Below are positions 8,044 through 16,431 of a DNA stretch of 46,792 nucleotides, in pieces. Below the pieces are notes generated by a model. The model was not told the DNA's origin, ran no database searches, and worked only from the letters and a program-made list of their open reading frames with translations. The DNA is from Pseudomonadota bacterium (GTDB taxonomy: Bacteria; Pseudomonadota; Gammaproteobacteria; Burkholderiales; SG8-39): NCBI GenBank assembly GCA_025352885.1, contig JANXRZ010000271.1, positions 1-46,792 on the forward strand. Reading direction: 5' to 3'. Numbering within the stretch: the first letter of the stretch is position 1; each line of letters starts with the position of its first letter. The position numbers and the translations under genes were made by a program.

Positions 8044-8277
8044 TTGAGCAGAACGTGCCCGGGTTGCCTTGACCTCCAGGCGGGTCTCGCCTCGCTCGAA
8101 GACCCGCATGAATATCTGGTTCCGGCCGGCCGCTCGAAGTCGGGCAGCGCGGTTTTTTACCGTTGCCTTCTGTGCAACACCTTTCTCACCTGCATGCCGG
8201 ACGAGGGCCGGTCACGCTGGAATGCTGGCTTCCTTCCGCATCCGGGCGTCACCACCGGCCAAGGCCTTTCCAACTGA
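8044..8277 (+). CDS. small protein with two CxxC pairs, likely zinc ribbon
   Basis: I do not recognise this gene. From a TTG at 8044, seven bases after GGAG, it encodes 77 residues. CPGC lies near the N-terminus and CLLC about 40 residues later, the spacing of a zinc ribbon, followed by a basic, Trp-containing tail. An ATG at 7999 in the same frame would add 15 residues but has no ribosome-binding site. A second small gene follows 14 bases downstream, so the two may be co-transcribed. No function can be given beyond probable zinc binding. Confidence 0.5.
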   Translation: MSRTCPGCLDLQAGLASLEDPHEYLVPAGRSKSGSAVFYRCLLCNTFLTCMPDEGRSRWNAGFLPHPGVTTGQGLSN

Positions 8278-8291
8278 AGCGAACGCACGCC

Positions 8292-8561
8292 ATGACCCGC
8301 GACACCATGCATTCTTTTGGAAGCCTCGATACTGGGCATCGTGATGAGCAGGCCGACGGCGAAGTGGCGGCCATTCTTGCCGGCCTGCCGGCTGATCACC
8401 TTGCCCGCAGGGCGTTCGCGAGAGGTCGCTCAACGGCCGACATCACCGTCCATCTCCGGGATCGCCGGGACCTCGCCTACAGGCTCATGAATGTTTCTTG
8501 GGACTACCACCGGCGCACCAGACGCAAGCACTCGAGGAACGAGCCCCGGCCTTACGTCTGA
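8292..8561 (+). CDS. small hypothetical protein, basic C-terminus
   Basis: I do not recognise this gene. The 90-residue product has an acidic/alanine-rich first half and an Arg-rich second half ending near RRTRRKHSRNEPRP. Codon use is in keeping with its neighbours. There is no signal peptide, membrane segment or cysteine pair. It lies 14 bases after the zinc-ribbon gene and converges on the ComEA-like gene with 25 bases between stops. It could be nucleic-acid binding from its charge, but that is a guess. Confidence 0.4.
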   Translation: MTRDTMHSFGSLDTGHRDEQADGEVAAILAGLPADHLARRAFARGRSTADITVHLRDRRDLAYRLMNVSWDYHRRTRRKHSRNEPRPYV

Positions 8562-8586
8562 CGCGCTCGGAGGCTCCGTCCGGGCG

Positions 8587-8907
8587 CTACTTCCCGTGCT
8601 TGGCGATCACCCGGTCCTTGATCTTGTCGTACACGCCTTGCGGAATGATCTTTCGCTCCACCAAGTCGTCCTTGGCCTTGTAAGGCCGGCCTTTCACGAT
8701 CGCTTTGGCGCGGGCTTCGCCGATCCCGGGCAATTTGTCGAGTTCTTCTGCGCTCGCCGTATTAAGGTCGATCTTTCCCGACTCGGCCGGCGCCTTCTTG
8801 GCCTCCGCGGCTGGCTTGACGGAGACCTTCGCGTCCTTGTCCGCAGCTTGCAACGGTGACGCCAGGAAAGCGATCGTGACTACAAGGGCACTCAAGAGAC
8901 TCTTCAT
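8587..8907 (-). CDS. exported ComEA-like helix-hairpin-helix protein
   Basis: A 106-residue precursor with a signal peptide (MKSLLSALVVTIAFLASPLQAA), a Lys/Ala-rich spacer (about 24-44) and a helix-hairpin-helix domain with the hallmark IDLNTASAEELDKLPGIG followed by ARAKAIV. Proteins of this type bind double-stranded DNA in the periplasm and ComEA acts in DNA uptake. Many betaproteobacterial copies are orphan and their role in competence is unproven. No comEC or type IV pilus gene is in the window. The ATG at 8907 was chosen because it begins the signal peptide; longer upstream frame has no such feature. Divergent from the crystallin gene. Confidence 0.82.
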   Translation of the reverse strand: MKSLLSALVVTIAFLASPLQAADKDAKVSVKPAAEAKKAPAESGKIDLNTASAEELDKLPGIGEARAKAIVKGRPYKAKDDLVERKIIPQGVYDKIKDRVIAKHGK

Positions 8908-9042
8908 GGCTGGTTCCTTTTCGGGTTGGATCGGCCGCCATCTTAAGCCAATACGACACCCGCCAAGTGCGCAAGCGCACAGAGTACCCGCCGCTGACAC
9001 GGCATCATTCAGGACTGAATCTCGTCCCACGAGGCAACCATC

Positions 9043-9681
9043 ATGCATCGCATTCTCAAAGCATTTTTATTCAGCGCCACCGCGTGTGCGGTCTCGCAGG
9101 CCCATGCCGCAGTCACGTTCTTCGAATTCGAAAATTTTGGCGGCCGCCAGTTGGTAACCGAGGGCGCCGTCCCGAACTTCGTGGAACGAGGCTTCAACGA
9201 CCGTGCAATGTCGGCAATTGTCGAAGGCGCCCCGGTCGAAGTTTGCATCGACATCAATTTCAACGGCGGCTGCACCATTCTGAATCCCGGGCGATATCCG
9301 ACCCTCGGCGAATTACGCCAGCAGATCAGCTCCGTGAGACCGCTCGGACGCATGGACGACCGAGGTTCATATGACCGGGGCGAGCGGCGCGGCGGCGACG
9401 GACGGTATGCGAGTGCAACGCTGTTTGCGGGCCCGAACATGACCGGCCGCTCGTTCACACTGGGCGGTCAGGGCGCGCCGAACTTGCAAGGGTTCAACGA
9501 GCGGGCCTCCTCGCTCGTGGTGGACCGGGGCTATTGGATCTTCTGCGGCGAACCGGGTTTCGGCGGGGAGTGCAGGACTTTCGGGCCGGGCCGCTACGAC
9601 CAGTTGCCACCGGAACTCGACAATCGTGTTTCGTCGGGACGCCGCATCTCGAACGAATACCCGTACGCAAACCGCAGGTAG
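9043..9681 (+). CDS. secreted beta/gamma-crystallin-family protein
   Basis: A 212-residue precursor with a signal peptide ending in AHA (about residue 22). Two repeats with Greek-key crystallin features follow: one begins VTFFEFENFGGRQL and the other ATLFAGPNMTGRSF, each followed by a second motif with a central Cys pair (VCIDINFNGGC and FCGEPGFGGEC) and a PGRY turn. A Gly/Arg/Asp-rich linker (about 107-124) joins them. Microbial members often bind calcium or resist stress, but no specific role follows from sequence. Paired cysteines suggest disulfides in the periplasm or outside. It stands alone between divergent and convergent neighbours. Confidence 0.82.
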   Translation: MHRILKAFLFSATACAVSQAHAAVTFFEFENFGGRQLVTEGAVPNFVERGFNDRAMSAIVEGAPVEVCIDINFNGGCTILNPGRYPTLGELRQQISSVRPLGRMDDRGSYDRGERRGGDGRYASATLFAGPNMTGRSFTLGGQGAPNLQGFNERASSLVVDRGYWIFCGEPGFGGECRTFGPGRYDQLPPELDNRVSSGRRISNEYPYANRR

Positions 9682-9694
9682 GTGATCTGGCCAG

Positions 9695-9716
9695 GCGATC
9701 CCGTGCGCGGGATCGC
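9695..9716. terminator. perfect hairpin between convergent genes
   Basis: GCGATCCCG and CGGGATCGC form a 9-bp stem with a 4-base loop, between the crystallin stop (9681) and the methyltransferase stop (9719). There is no T-tract on either side, but position and symmetry suit a bidirectional terminator. Confidence 0.5.
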
Positions 9717-9718
9717 GG

Positions 9719-10558
9719 CTACGGCTTCGCGAACCTGAGGGTCATGCGATCGCTTTCGCCGATTGCAAGATACTTGTCGCCGCCAAAGAAGCCACGCCTG
9801 GTCGGCGGAAGCGACCAGACGCCGTCGGCGTGATCCTTCGTGTCGCGGGGGTTTGCGTTGATCTCCGACCTTGCACTCAGCCGAAAGCCGGCCTTGGTGG
9901 CTAGCCCGATGACGTAGTCCTCGGTCATGTAGCCCGTCTTGATCATCTGCTCGATCGACGTCCCAGGTTTGGCCCGGTGCTCGACCACGCCGAGCGTTCC
10001 GCCCGGTTTCAGCGCGTCGAAGAAAGCCCGGAAAGACGCTTCGTCACTCCCTTCCGCAGCCCAGTTGTGCACGTTCCGGAATGTAAGCACCAGGTCGGCG
10101 CTTCCTTTTGGTGCGACGTGCACGTATCGCGGTGCCTTGAACGAAGTGATGGTAATTTTGCCGAACAAGGCAGGTTGCTTCGTGAACCGTTCCACGAACT
10201 CTTGATGCAACTGGCGCTGCCAGCGCTCGGTCGCCGGATCCTCGATCGCCGCGCCGGCGGCAAAGTAGGCGCCGCTTGCCTTGAGGACGGGGGCGAGAAT
10301 TTCTGTGTACCAACCGGCGCCGGGTGAAATCTCCACGACCGCCATGTCCGACTTCAGGCCGAAGAAGAGCAGCGTTTCACGAGGATGGCGGTACTGGTCG
10401 CGGGCGCGGTTCTTTTCGGACCGTTGGCTGCCTGCGATCGCCTGGTCGAGCAAGGACTCGACGGGTTCGGCAGCAAGGGAAGTCGCAGAAGCGAACGCCA
10501 TAGAAACAAGGATCAGCGCGGCAAAGGAGTTCCCAATTTTCCTCGTGGGTGCGAACAT
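9719..10558 (-). CDS. exported class I methyltransferase-like protein (COG4798 type)
   Basis: A 279-residue protein beginning with a signal peptide (about 1-30, ending SLAAEP). The rest has a class I SAM-methyltransferase layout: VVEISPGAGWYTEILAP is motif I, a Leu-Thr-Phe-Arg-Asn-Val-His strand is motif IV, and FFDALKPGGTLGVVEHR is post-motif IV. This matches the group of predicted exported methyltransferases (COG4798), whose substrates are unknown. How SAM would be supplied outside the cytoplasm is unclear. The ATG at 10558 starts the signal peptide and is preferred over a longer frame. Its start overlaps the upstream region of the divergent Bug gene. Confidence 0.78.
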   Translation of the reverse strand: MFAPTRKIGNSFAALILVSMAFASATSLAAEPVESLLDQAIAGSQRSEKNRARDQYRHPRETLLFFGLKSDMAVVEISPGAGWYTEILAPVLKASGAYFAAGAAIEDPATERWQRQLHQEFVERFTKQPALFGKITITSFKAPRYVHVAPKGSADLVLTFRNVHNWAAEGSDEASFRAFFDALKPGGTLGVVEHRAKPGTSIEQMIKTGYMTEDYVIGLATKAGFRLSARSEINANPRDTKDHADGVWSLPPTRRGFFGGDKYLAIGESDRMTLRFAKP

Positions 10559-10605
10559 GGCCGTCACTATCCACCCGCCGTTACGGGGAAGCAAGGGGAC
10601 CGGCA

Positions 10606-11568
10606 ATGAAAGAACTGGCAAATTTCCTGGTCGCAGCCGCATTCGTTTTCTCCACGGCGTCCCCCGCCCAGGAGCCGTGGCCGACAAAACAGGTCCGCAT
10701 GGTGGTGCCGTTCGCGCCCGGTGGCGCGACCGACATCGCGGCGCGCCTGGTCACGCAAAAGCTGAGCGAAGAATACGGCAAGCAGTTCTACGTCGAGAAT
10801 CGCGGTGGGGCAAACGGCTCGATCGGAGCCGAAGTGGCCGCCCGGGCGCTTGGGGACGGATACACGCTGGTCATGGGCACCACGGGCACGCATGCCATCA
10901 ACTTCAGCCTCTACGACAAGCCGACTTCCGACCCGGTCAAGGACTTTGCAGCCATCTCCAGGGTTGCCGTTTTCCCCAACCTCATCCTACTTCACCCGTC
11001 GGTCCCCGCAAAAAACGTCACCGAGCTCATTGCGCTGGCCAAGGCGCAACCGGGCAAGCTCGCAAATGCCTCGACCGGCAGTTTGCTGCAGCTTTCGGCC
11101 GCGCTCTTCACGAGCATGGCCGGGGTCGAAATGCTGAATGTGCCCTACAGCGGGGCCGGACCGGCGATCACCGCGATCAGCAATAACGACGTCCAAATGA
11201 CCGTCATGCCGGTGTTCAGTTCGCTGCCAATTGTCAAATCTGGCAAGGCGCGCGCCATTGCAATTACGAGCGCGAAGCGCAGCCCGACCGCGCCCGAGTA
11301 CCCGACCGTGGGGGAATCCGGCCTGCCGGGTTACGAAGCGGTTTCCTGGTACGGCATCTTCGCCACGGCCGGCACGCCGCGGCCGATCGTCGACCGGCTG
11401 AATGCATCGATCCGCAAAATCGTCGCCTCGCCGGACATCCGGGATGCCCTGTCCAACCAGGGGGCGGAACCAGTTACTGATACACCGGAAGAATTCGCAG
11501 CCATCGTGCGGGCGGATGTCGCCAAGTGGGCGAAGATCGTCAAGGCGACCGGCGCAAAGCCGAACTAA
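10606..11568 (+). CDS. Bug/TctC-family periplasmic solute-binding protein
   Basis: A 320-residue precursor with a signal peptide (about 1-22) and the family hallmarks WPTKQVRMVVPFAPGG near the N-terminus, NRGGANGSIGAE (about 65-76), and YPTVGESGLPGYE in the second lobe. Bug proteins bind carboxylates or related small molecules and are expanded in Burkholderiales. No TctA/TctB membrane genes are nearby, so it is an orphan, as most are. AGGGGA lies upstream of the ATG at 10606. It converges on the LVIVD gene with 8 bases between stops. Confidence 0.9.
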   Translation: MKELANFLVAAAFVFSTASPAQEPWPTKQVRMVVPFAPGGATDIAARLVTQKLSEEYGKQFYVENRGGANGSIGAEVAARALGDGYTLVMGTTGTHAINFSLYDKPTSDPVKDFAAISRVAVFPNLILLHPSVPAKNVTELIALAKAQPGKLANASTGSLLQLSAALFTSMAGVEMLNVPYSGAGPAITAISNNDVQMTVMPVFSSLPIVKSGKARAIAITSAKRSPTAPEYPTVGESGLPGYEAVSWYGIFATAGTPRPIVDRLNASIRKIVASPDIRDALSNQGAEPVTDTPEEFAAIVRADVAKWAKIVKATGAKPN

Positions 11569-11576
11569 ACCCGACC

Positions 11577-12689
11577 CTAGACCCGCTCGAGGATGTGGAG
11601 GCCGCGCACACGGTCGAGAAGGTAAATCAGCCCACGGTCATCAACCGTCACGTCGTTGCTCTGTACCCGCGGGCCCTGTGCCGGCGTAGGCATGTACCAA
11701 GCGGTTTCCTTCATCGCGTGCGGGTTCGAGAAGTCGATGATGCGAAGGCCGTGCGCGAACCATGCAACCGGTATTTCGGTGCCGGTCACTTTCTCACAGG
11801 GTTGGTGGCAACCGGTGAAGGTGGGCGCAGGACGACCATCTTCCGCTTCCACCTGGTAAGTGCCGATGGGCACCGGGTGCTTTTCGTCGGTTATGTCGAC
11901 GATCCACAGGAAGGACGGGGGCGCGTTTTCTTCGCGCGTGACGTCCTCGTCCGCGACGATCATCATCTTTCGGCCGCGCACGAGGAAAGGCACCGGGAGC
12001 GCGGTATGCGTCGGCCATGGATAGGGCGGGCTCCAGTCAAGGCCGGAGACGAATTTCGGCTTCGACATGTCCTCTATATCCAGGATGACGAGTCCGCCGA
12101 GCCAGTAGCTCGTGTACAGCCGGTTTCCCATGCGCAAAGGGTGGTGGCAGCGATGCTCGGTGCCGACCCATGTCGGCGTCTCGCCGCCCGCAAGCCATTG
12201 ACCCGGCATATGCCAGCGCCCTACTTCCTCGGGCTTCGCCGGGTTGCGCAGGTCGATGATCTTCATGATCGTGCCGACGTAACCATCTTCCGTCGCGGAG
12301 GTGTAGGCGTAGTCGCCGTCGAAGTCGAAGCGGTGGCAGCCCTTGCCCGGGGTCACCCAGTCGGTGATCTTCTTTGGCTTCTTAGGATCCGATACGTCGT
12401 AGATCCCGAGCCCCGCCTTGAAGTCTTGCGGCGCAAGCTGCGGGGAAACGAACTCGCGGTTGATGACCATGAGGTCCTTGGCCACGCGCACCTTGTGGGA
12501 GTGGGTGCCGGGCACCATGCCCAGTCGCGAGATTTCGCGCGGATTTTTAGGGTCAGACACGTCGACCAGCGTCGTGCCATCTGGGCTGCGCATGTTGCCT
12601 ACATAGGCGACGTTCCGGTCGACAACGACCTGCCCGCCGCCCGAACACTCGAAATACGCCACCTCGCTGATGCCCTTGCCCTGCCCCAT
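11577..12689 (-). CDS. LVIVD-repeat beta-propeller protein
   Basis: A 370-residue protein with repeated strands of LVIVD type: TTLVDVSDPKNPREI, GLGIYDVSDPKKPKKI, KIIDLRNPAKPEEV, LVILDIEDMSKPKFV, LWIVDITDEKHPVPI and LRIIDFSNPHAMKE. Such repeats form a beta-propeller; its activity is unknown. There is no signal peptide, so it seems cytoplasmic. Several His/Cys residues (GKGCHRF, EHRCHHP, GCHQPCE) recur and might bind metal. The ATG at 12689 follows AAGGAA; a TTG 27 bases upstream is less likely. It lies 30 bases after yejF and is probably the last gene of the transporter operon. Confidence 0.8.
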   Translation of the reverse strand: MGQGKGISEVAYFECSGGGQVVVDRNVAYVGNMRSPDGTTLVDVSDPKNPREISRLGMVPGTHSHKVRVAKDLMVINREFVSPQLAPQDFKAGLGIYDVSDPKKPKKITDWVTPGKGCHRFDFDGDYAYTSATEDGYVGTIMKIIDLRNPAKPEEVGRWHMPGQWLAGGETPTWVGTEHRCHHPLRMGNRLYTSYWLGGLVILDIEDMSKPKFVSGLDWSPPYPWPTHTALPVPFLVRGRKMMIVADEDVTREENAPPSFLWIVDITDEKHPVPIGTYQVEAEDGRPAPTFTGCHQPCEKVTGTEIPVAWFAHGLRIIDFSNPHAMKETAWYMPTPAQGPRVQSNDVTVDDRGLIYLLDRVRGLHILERV

Positions 12690-12719
12690 GGAGTTTCCTT
12701 GTATTTGTAATATCAACGT

Positions 12720-14303
12720 TCAGGCGTAGCCCGCCGCGACAAGCTTGCGGGTGTACTCCGATTGCGGATCCTTCAACACCCGGTCGATCGGCCCGCTTTC
12801 AATGACCTCGCCGTCTTTCATGACCATCACGCGGTGCGCCATCGCCCGCACGACGTCGATGTCGTGCGTGACCAGGACGTAGCTCAGGCCTCGCTTTGCC
12901 TGCAGCTCCGCCAACAGCGTCAGGACCTGCTTCTGGATGGTCACGTCCAGCGCACTGGTCGGCTCGTCGAGCACGACGACCTCGGGCCAGACGATCAGCG
13001 CCCTCGCGATCGCGATCCTTTGCCTTTGTCCGCCGGAGAATTCATGCGGATAGCGCTGCAGCAGGGGTTCGACCGAGCCGTCCTCGGCGAGCCCGACTTC
13101 GGTGAGCGCCTGGACGATCCGCTCGCGCCGGTCAGCCGCGGCGAGCGCAGGCTCATGAATCTCGAGGCCCTCGCCGACTATGGCTTCGATCGTCAGCCGG
13201 GGCGAGAGCGAGGAAAGCGGATCCTGAAAGACCACCTGGATCCTGCGCCGCAGTGCCTTGCGATGCGCGGAATCGGCGCCCTGCCACGGCACGCCGCCAA
13301 TCCGGATGTCGCCTCCGGCCCGAACGAGATTGAGCAACGCAAGTGCAAGCGTGGTCTTGCCCGAGCCGGATTCCCCGATCACGCCGAGCGTCTCGCCTTT
13401 CGCAAGCTCGAAATCTGCGTCCCGGACTGCGACGAAGCGTCCCTTGCGGAACCAGCCGCGCACGCCCGGCAACTGGGTCGGATATTCGACCGACAGGCCA
13501 TGCGCTTCCAGGATTCGACCTTCCCCGGGCGCAAGAACAGTTCGCTCAGGACGGCTGTCGATCAGCTTCTTCGTGTACGCGTGCTGCGGCGAGTCCATGA
13601 CCTGCGAAGTGGTCCCCTGCTCCACCAGCAGCCCGCGCTCCATGACCGCAACGCGGTCTGCGTACCGGCGCACGAGATTCAGGTCATGAGTGATGAGCAA
13701 AAGGCTCATGCCGGTCTCGGTCCGCAAACGGTCGAGGAGCTCAAGGATCTGCATGCGGATCGTCGCATCCAGCGCCGTCGTCGGCTCGTCGGCGATCAAC
13801 ACTTTCGGGTTACATGCGAGCGCCATTGCAATCATGGCCCGCTGGCGCTGGCCGCCCGAGAGCTGGTGCGGATAGCTGCCGGCGCGGCGCTCAGGATCGT
13901 CGATGCCGACTCGTCGGAGCGCTTCGATGGCGCCCGCCCTTGCTTGTTGCGGGGTGACTGCTTCATGAAGCCGCAGGGACTCTGCGATTTGCTCCCCCAC
14001 GCGATGCACCGGATTGAGCGCGGTCATCGGCTCCTGGAAGACCATCGCGATATCGCGTCCGCGCAGGTCACGCAGCCGGGCAGGCGGCATCTTGAGCACA
14101 TCCTCGCCGTCGAACAGGATCTCGCCCTCCACCCGGGCCGACTCGAGTAACCGCATCAGCGAAAGCGCCGTGACCGTTTTCCCCGACCCCGACTCACCGA
14201 CCAGCGCCAGGCGCTCGCCCTCCCCAAGGGAAAACGAAACTTGGTCGACCACCTTTCGGCGTCCGAACCGGATGCTCAGGTTGCGAACTTCGAGGCGGTT
14301 CAC
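12720..14303 (-). CDS. yejF: peptide ABC transporter, fused ATP-binding protein (YejF-like)
   Basis: The 527-residue protein has two complete ABC ATPase halves. Half one: Walker A GESGSGKTVTALS, signature LSGGQRQR, Walker [13 protein letters not shown]. Half two: [34 protein letters not shown]. This double arrangement and length match E. coli YejF. It powers uptake of oligopeptides by the YejABEF complex at the inner membrane. The start overlaps the yejE stop by 4 bases. Confidence 0.92.
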   Translation of the reverse strand: MNRLEVRNLSIRFGRRKVVDQVSFSLGEGERLALVGESGSGKTVTALSLMRLLESARVEGEILFDGEDVLKMPPARLRDLRGRDIAMVFQEPMTALNPVHRVGEQIAESLRLHEAVTPQQARAGAIEALRRVGIDDPERRAGSYPHQLSGGQRQRAMIAMALACNPKVLIADEPTTALDATIRMQILELLDRLRTETGMSLLLITHDLNLVRRYADRVAVMERGLLVEQGTTSQVMDSPQHAYTKKLIDSRPERTVLAPGEGRILEAHGLSVEYPTQLPGVRGWFRKGRFVAVRDADFELAKGETLGVIGESGSGKTTLALALLNLVRAGGDIRIGGVPWQGADSAHRKALRRRIQVVFQDPLSSLSPRLTIEAIVGEGLEIHEPALAAADRRERIVQALTEVGLAEDGSVEPLLQRYPHEFSGGQRQRIAIARALIVWPEVVVLDEPTSALDVTIQKQVLTLLAELQAKRGLSYVLVTHDIDVVRAMAHRVMVMKDGEVIESGPIDRVLKDPQSEYTRKLVAAGYA

Positions 14304-15385
14304 GGCGCGTCGCCTTCAAGCACCTTGCGGGGATCGAGCGCATCGCGCAGCGCGTCGCCGATGAGGATCAGCAGCAGCAACGTTACGACCAGTACGACAA
14401 ACGTCGACAGCGAGATCCACCAGCAGTCGAGGTTGTTCTTGCCCTGGCTCAGGAGCTCGCCCAGGCTCGGCGTGCCGGGCGGCATGCCCAGGCCGAGGAA
14501 ATCGAGACTGGTGAGCGCCCCCACGGCGCCGGCCATTTCGAAGGGCACCAGCGTGACCACCGGCGTCAGGCTGTTCGGCAGGATGTGCCGGACCATGATG
14601 CGCAAATTGCTCTGCCCCAGCGCCCTTGCGGCGCGCACATAGTCGAGCGTGCGATTTTTGAGGAACTCGGCGCGCACGTAAGCCGCTATCCCAAGCCATC
14701 CAAAGATCGAAAGCAGCAGCACAAGCAGCCAGAAGTTCGGGGCGAACATCGATGAAAGGATGATGAGCATGTAAAGCGTCGGCATCGAACTCCACATCTC
14801 GTTGAAGCGCTCCATGACGATGTCCGTCCAGCCTGCGAAATAGCCCTGTATCGCGCCGACCAGCACGCCTACGACCGCGCAGATGCTTGCGACGATGAGG
14901 GCGAACAGGACGGAAATGCGAAAGCCGTAGATCAGCCTTGCCAGCAGGTCGCGACCGCTGTCATCTGTCCCGAGGATGTTCTGCCTGTCCGGCGGCGCCG
15001 GGTTCGGCTCGGTAGAGAAATAATTGAGCGTCCCGTAGTGGTAGGGATTGGGCGGATAAAGCGCGATGTTCCCGGGCTTTGCGAGGTTCTCCTCGATGAG
15101 CGGGTCGAGGTAGTCCGTCGGCGAAGGAAAGTCGCCCCCGAACGTCGTCTCGGGCAACGTTTGCGCCAGTGGGAAATACCACTGACCTTCATAGCGCACG
15201 ACCAGCGGCTTATCGTTCGACAGGAGTTCGGCGAACAGGCTGAGGCCGAACAGCGCAAGGAAGAGGCATAGGCTGTAATAGCCCAGCCGGTTGCTGCGGA
15301 AACGCCGCCATGCACGCCGGCGCGGGCTTTCGCGTAAGGCAATCGAGGCGTGCACGGCGAGGCCTGCCTGGGCGAGCTCAGTCAA
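14300..15385 (-). CDS. yejE: peptide ABC transporter permease (YejE-like)
   Basis: A 361-residue OppC/YejE-type permease. One N-terminal membrane segment (about 35-55) is followed by a large periplasmic loop rich in the YejE-typical PNPYHYGTLNY and NILGTDDSGRDLLARLIYG. About five more segments follow, with the EAA-type loop (ARALGQSNLRIMVRHILPN) that contacts the ATPase. The best start is TTG at 15385, overlapping the yejB stop by 8 bases and preceded by AAGGGTGA; a GTG at 15355 is an alternative. It pairs with YejB to form the channel. Confidence 0.9.
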   Translation of the reverse strand: MTELAQAGLAVHASIALRESPRRRAWRRFRSNRLGYYSLCLFLALFGLSLFAELLSNDKPLVVRYEGQWYFPLAQTLPETTFGGDFPSPTDYLDPLIEENLAKPGNIALYPPNPYHYGTLNYFSTEPNPAPPDRQNILGTDDSGRDLLARLIYGFRISVLFALIVASICAVVGVLVGAIQGYFAGWTDIVMERFNEMWSSMPTLYMLIILSSMFAPNFWLLVLLLSIFGWLGIAAYVRAEFLKNRTLDYVRAARALGQSNLRIMVRHILPNSLTPVVTLVPFEMAGAVGALTSLDFLGLGMPPGTPSLGELLSQGKNNLDCWWISLSTFVVLVVTLLLLILIGDALRDALDPRKVLEGDAP

Positions 15386-16421
15386 AGTAGGTCACCCTTG
15401 GATCGACCCAGATGTAGCTCAGGTCTCGCAGCAGCGTCGTGAGCAGCCCGATGATCGTGAAGAGGAAAAGGCTCCCGAGCACTACCGGGTAATCCCGCCT
15501 GATGACCGATTCGTAAGAGAGAAGCCCCAAGCCGTCGAGCGAGAACAGCGTTTCGATCAGCAAGGACCCGGAGAAGAAGGCGCCGACGAAAGCGGCCGGG
15601 AAACCGGTCATGATCGGGATCATCGCGTTCCGGAACACATGCCGCCACAGCACCTGGCGCTCTCCCACGCCCTTGGCGCGGGCCGTCAGCACGTATTGCT
15701 TGCGGATTTCCTCGAGCACCGAGTTCTTGGTCAGCACGGTGATGACTGCGAATCCGCCAAGAACCATTGCAGCCACCGGCAATGCGATGTGCCAGAAATA
15801 GTCCGCGATCTTGCCGCCCAGGCTCATCTCCGCCCAGTTGATCGACGTGAGGCCCCGAAGCGGAAACCACTGCACGAACGAGCCGCCGCCCAAGAGCACC
15901 AGCAATACCACGCCCATGACAAAGCTCGGGATGGCGTACCCCAGGAGCACGATGAAAGTCGTGACCGTATCGAACCGCGTGCCGGCACGAACCGCTTTGG
16001 CGATCCCCAGGGGAACGGAGATCAGGTATACGAGCAGGAACGTCCAGAGGCCCAGGCTGATCGACACCGGCAGCTTCTCGAGGATCAGGCGCCACACATC
16101 CTTGTTGTGATAGAAGCTCTTGCCAAGGTCGAAGCGGACGAACTGCGACATCATCTGCACGTACCTTTCGAGCGGCGGCTTGTCGAAACCGTAGAGCTTC
16201 TTGATTTCCTCGACTCGCTTGGCGTCCACGCCCTGCCGCCCCCGATACCCGCTACCGGCCGCGGCCGGGCCCTCGCCGCCTGAATCCCTTCCTTGCAACT
16301 GCGAAACCAACTGCTCGACCGGCCCGCCCGGCACGAACTGGACGACGACGAACGTGATGGTGAGGATCCCGATCAGGGTCGGGATCATCAGGAGGAGACG
16401 CTTGAGGATGTACGACCACAT
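15378..16421 (-). CDS. yejB: peptide ABC transporter permease (YejB-like)
   Basis: A 347-residue OppB-type permease with the N-terminal segment YILKRLLLMIPTLIGI, the VPGGPVEQ motif, a basic periplasmic loop and five later membrane segments. The EAA loop is visible around TARAKGVGERQVLWRHVFRN. The GVDAKRVEEIKKLYGFDKP stretch is typical of YejB rather than DppB. It starts 10 bases after the yejA stop and overlaps yejE. Confidence 0.92.
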   Translation of the reverse strand: MWSYILKRLLLMIPTLIGILTITFVVVQFVPGGPVEQLVSQLQGRDSGGEGPAAAGSGYRGRQGVDAKRVEEIKKLYGFDKPPLERYVQMMSQFVRFDLGKSFYHNKDVWRLILEKLPVSISLGLWTFLLVYLISVPLGIAKAVRAGTRFDTVTTFIVLLGYAIPSFVMGVVLLVLLGGGSFVQWFPLRGLTSINWAEMSLGGKIADYFWHIALPVAAMVLGGFAVITVLTKNSVLEEIRKQYVLTARAKGVGERQVLWRHVFRNAMIPIMTGFPAAFVGAFFSGSLLIETLFSLDGLGLLSYESVIRRDYPVVLGSLFLFTIIGLLTTLLRDLSYIWVDPRVTYFD

Positions 16422-16431
16422 GTTGAGATCC

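Noticed and set aside
12762..14150. 462-codon open frame opposite yejF
   Set aside because: Shadow of a clear ABC ATPase; no domain and no ribosome-binding site.
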